Source of the DNA: Spirochaetota bacterium
GTDB taxonomy: Bacteria > Spirochaetota > Leptospiria > Turneriellales > Turneriellaceae
Length of the DNA: 7,458 nucleotides
Assembly (NCBI GenBank): GCA_029561505.1
Contig: JAKQXK010000422.1
Location: 1 to 7,458, forward strand
Direction of reading: 5' to 3'
The notes beneath the pieces are model-generated. The model saw only the letters and a list, made by a program, of their open reading frames with translations, did no database searches and had not been told where the DNA came from. Numbering within the stretch: the first letter of the stretch is position 1; every line of letters begins with the position of its first letter. Position numbers and translations under genes: made by a program. Of this stretch, positions 7,301 through 7,458 are shown piece after piece.

Positions 7301-7458
7301 TATGTTGGCGTCTTCTTCGAAGACGATCGTTATGAGCGAAAGGCCGTATTTCGAGATCGAGCGTATCTCTTCGACTTTGGGTATTCCCTGCAGTTCGGTT
7401 TCAATTATGTACGTGACGGTCGACTCGACCTTCTGCGGGTCGAGCGCACCCGTCTTGG
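4325..7458 (-). CDS. heavy-metal efflux RND pump, CzcA/CusA family (N-terminus off the window)
   Basis: Inner-membrane proton-driven pump of the heavy-metal RND family, exporting metal ions through a periplasmic adaptor and outer-membrane channel. 1043 complete codons are visible; by comparison with CusA about 40-50 residues are missing, including the first membrane helix. The frame is open to the right edge and the peptide there (IYLARQQISERLNQVQ) aligns with CusA, so the GTG at 7232-7234 is internal. Order: first periplasmic porter part (about 7458-6570), helices TM2-TM6 (about 6565-6105), TM7 (about 5980-5925), second porter part (to about 4950), TM8-TM12 (about 4945-4463). TM4 (6365-6406) reads DFGLLVDGSVVMFEN with two Asp and a Glu spaced as CzcA D402, D408 and E415, the proton-relay set of divalent-cation pumps; CusA keeps a single Asp. 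I therefore lean to Zn/Co/Cd/Ni over Cu/Ag, but the metal is not proven. After TM12 comes an unusual tail of about 42 residues ending EDEDDD then PKKKKKRRR. Confidence 0.95.
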   Translation of the reverse strand, partial: KTGALDPQKVESTVTYIIETELQGIPKVEEIRSISKYGLSLITIVFEEDANIYLARQQISERLNQVQDSLPTGIVPELAPLSTGLGEVFFYVVEAKPDSELAKKPEKNRLIYLRTVQDYVIKRQLKGVKGVADVDTFGGYPKEIHVNINTKKLEQYGLTIEQVAERLNTIGENYGGGYIQRDGKQIVIRTLGRVTDLDKIRKVPVKRSFFGAPIKLGEICDVQIHHPQPLGGATYRGEEAVIGMPMMLAGANSRNVAAAIGEAFKELDLPQDVQVKTLYSRDYLVNATVKTVFKNLAEGAGFVVIVLMLILGNVRAAILVSLAIPISMLIAVIGMNYFNVSGNLMSLGAIDFGLLVDGSVVMFENIIRRMEEHDNSLPLEGNRKRNLILESSLEVLRPIITALLIIMGVFIPLLALEGVEGKMFRPMAQTVLLAMFASLLLAIVLMPVLGYMFFKLKVKPGEHGAHHSTPLLLKYILKGYEPLLRFALNRPYPIILPTLALTVISIGLFFRMGGDFIPQLNEGDMVINFSRPVYSSFDAVLAMQKKSDNVITSFPEVKEVYSRFGTPQSATDPAGVFFSDTFVILEKDTSKWRKKNGKTITKEALYKEMIDAIAADKNIGIQEASSTQPIEMRFNEMLEGSRADVTMRVYGLDLDKLFEISTQGKAIIEKIKGVESVQSDPIIALSKSPVLDIELNYNAISYYGLALEDVNKVVEMAMSGHKIGNLYEGAYRFPIITRLDPKLRNDVKQIRNIPVGLDAGGSVPLYKVANIEEREQVSTIARSQGRRYAALSINLDDIDVETFVKNAQAAINKELKLPEFYQITWGGQFKNLQRAKTRLGIIVPLTLAAIFLLLIRYFGSYRQSLLVFMGIPTAIVGGVLTLSVVGMNFSISAGVGFIALMGIAILNSLVLVSHYDELLDKFPGESVKKLVLEGTLDRFRPVVITTLVAGLGFLPMAINSGLGSEVQKPLASVVIGGLIIATMLTALLLPALYTMIFTRRRNLNVIPVTNSIQPTVLEQPNQPVSFVEDEDDDAPKKKKKRRR
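4327..4350 (+). terminator. possible intrinsic terminator of the lon-dus operon
   Basis: Six bases after the TAA of the secreted-protein gene, AGCG (4327-4330) can pair with CGCT (4335-4338) across a CCTG loop. The arms extend to 5 bp if the loop is only 2 bases. A T-rich tract of TTTT then TTC repeats follows (4339-4350). This is the expected place and layout for a terminator of the plus-strand operon, but the stem is short and the tract is broken by C residues. The same bases are the last codons of the convergent RND pump (its Lys/Arg tail), so the pattern may simply be a by-product of AAG/AAA codons. No comparable terminator is seen for the minus-strand gene. Confidence 0.35.

Overview
The window reads as ordinary chromosomal DNA from a mid-GC bacterium. 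All four genes share one codon style (many CGC/GCG/GAA codons, cytosine- and guanine-rich third positions), and I see no insertion sequence, CRISPR array, tRNA or rRNA. The protein style and GC level would fit a leptospiral spirochaete of the Turneriella/Leptonema kind. That placement is an impression, not something the sequence proves.

Layout: 1-152 is a short leader with no gene I can support. Three plus-strand genes follow, packed like an operon. The first is lon (ATP-dependent protease LonA, 153-2489). The second is a dusA-type tRNA-dihydrouridine synthase (2470-3540), overlapping the end of lon. The third is a small secreted protein of unknown function (3547-4320), starting 6 bases after the dus stop. 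Only 4 bases after that gene's stop, a convergent minus-strand gene ends. It is a large CzcA/CusA-type heavy-metal efflux RND pump that occupies 4325-7458 and runs off the right edge without its N-terminus.

How they work together: Lon (cytosolic protein quality control) and DusA (dihydrouridine in the tRNA D-loop) are housekeeping functions. Nothing in the sequence explains their pairing with the exported protein beyond shared transcription. The RND pump is an independent transcription unit, normally the inner-membrane part of a tripartite efflux system. Its adaptor and outer-membrane channel would lie beyond the right edge if they are present.

The window does not show an obvious new biological system. 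The points worth a second look are small: tandem perfect stem-loops just after the lon stop; three back-to-back perfect stem-loops inside the secreted-protein gene; a possible terminator of the plus-strand operon whose T-rich tract is, on the other strand, the codons for an unusual Lys/Arg tail on the pump; an insertion of about 15 residues next to the active site of the dihydrouridine synthase; and the lack of ATG starts and of Shine-Dalgarno sequences at all three visible gene starts.
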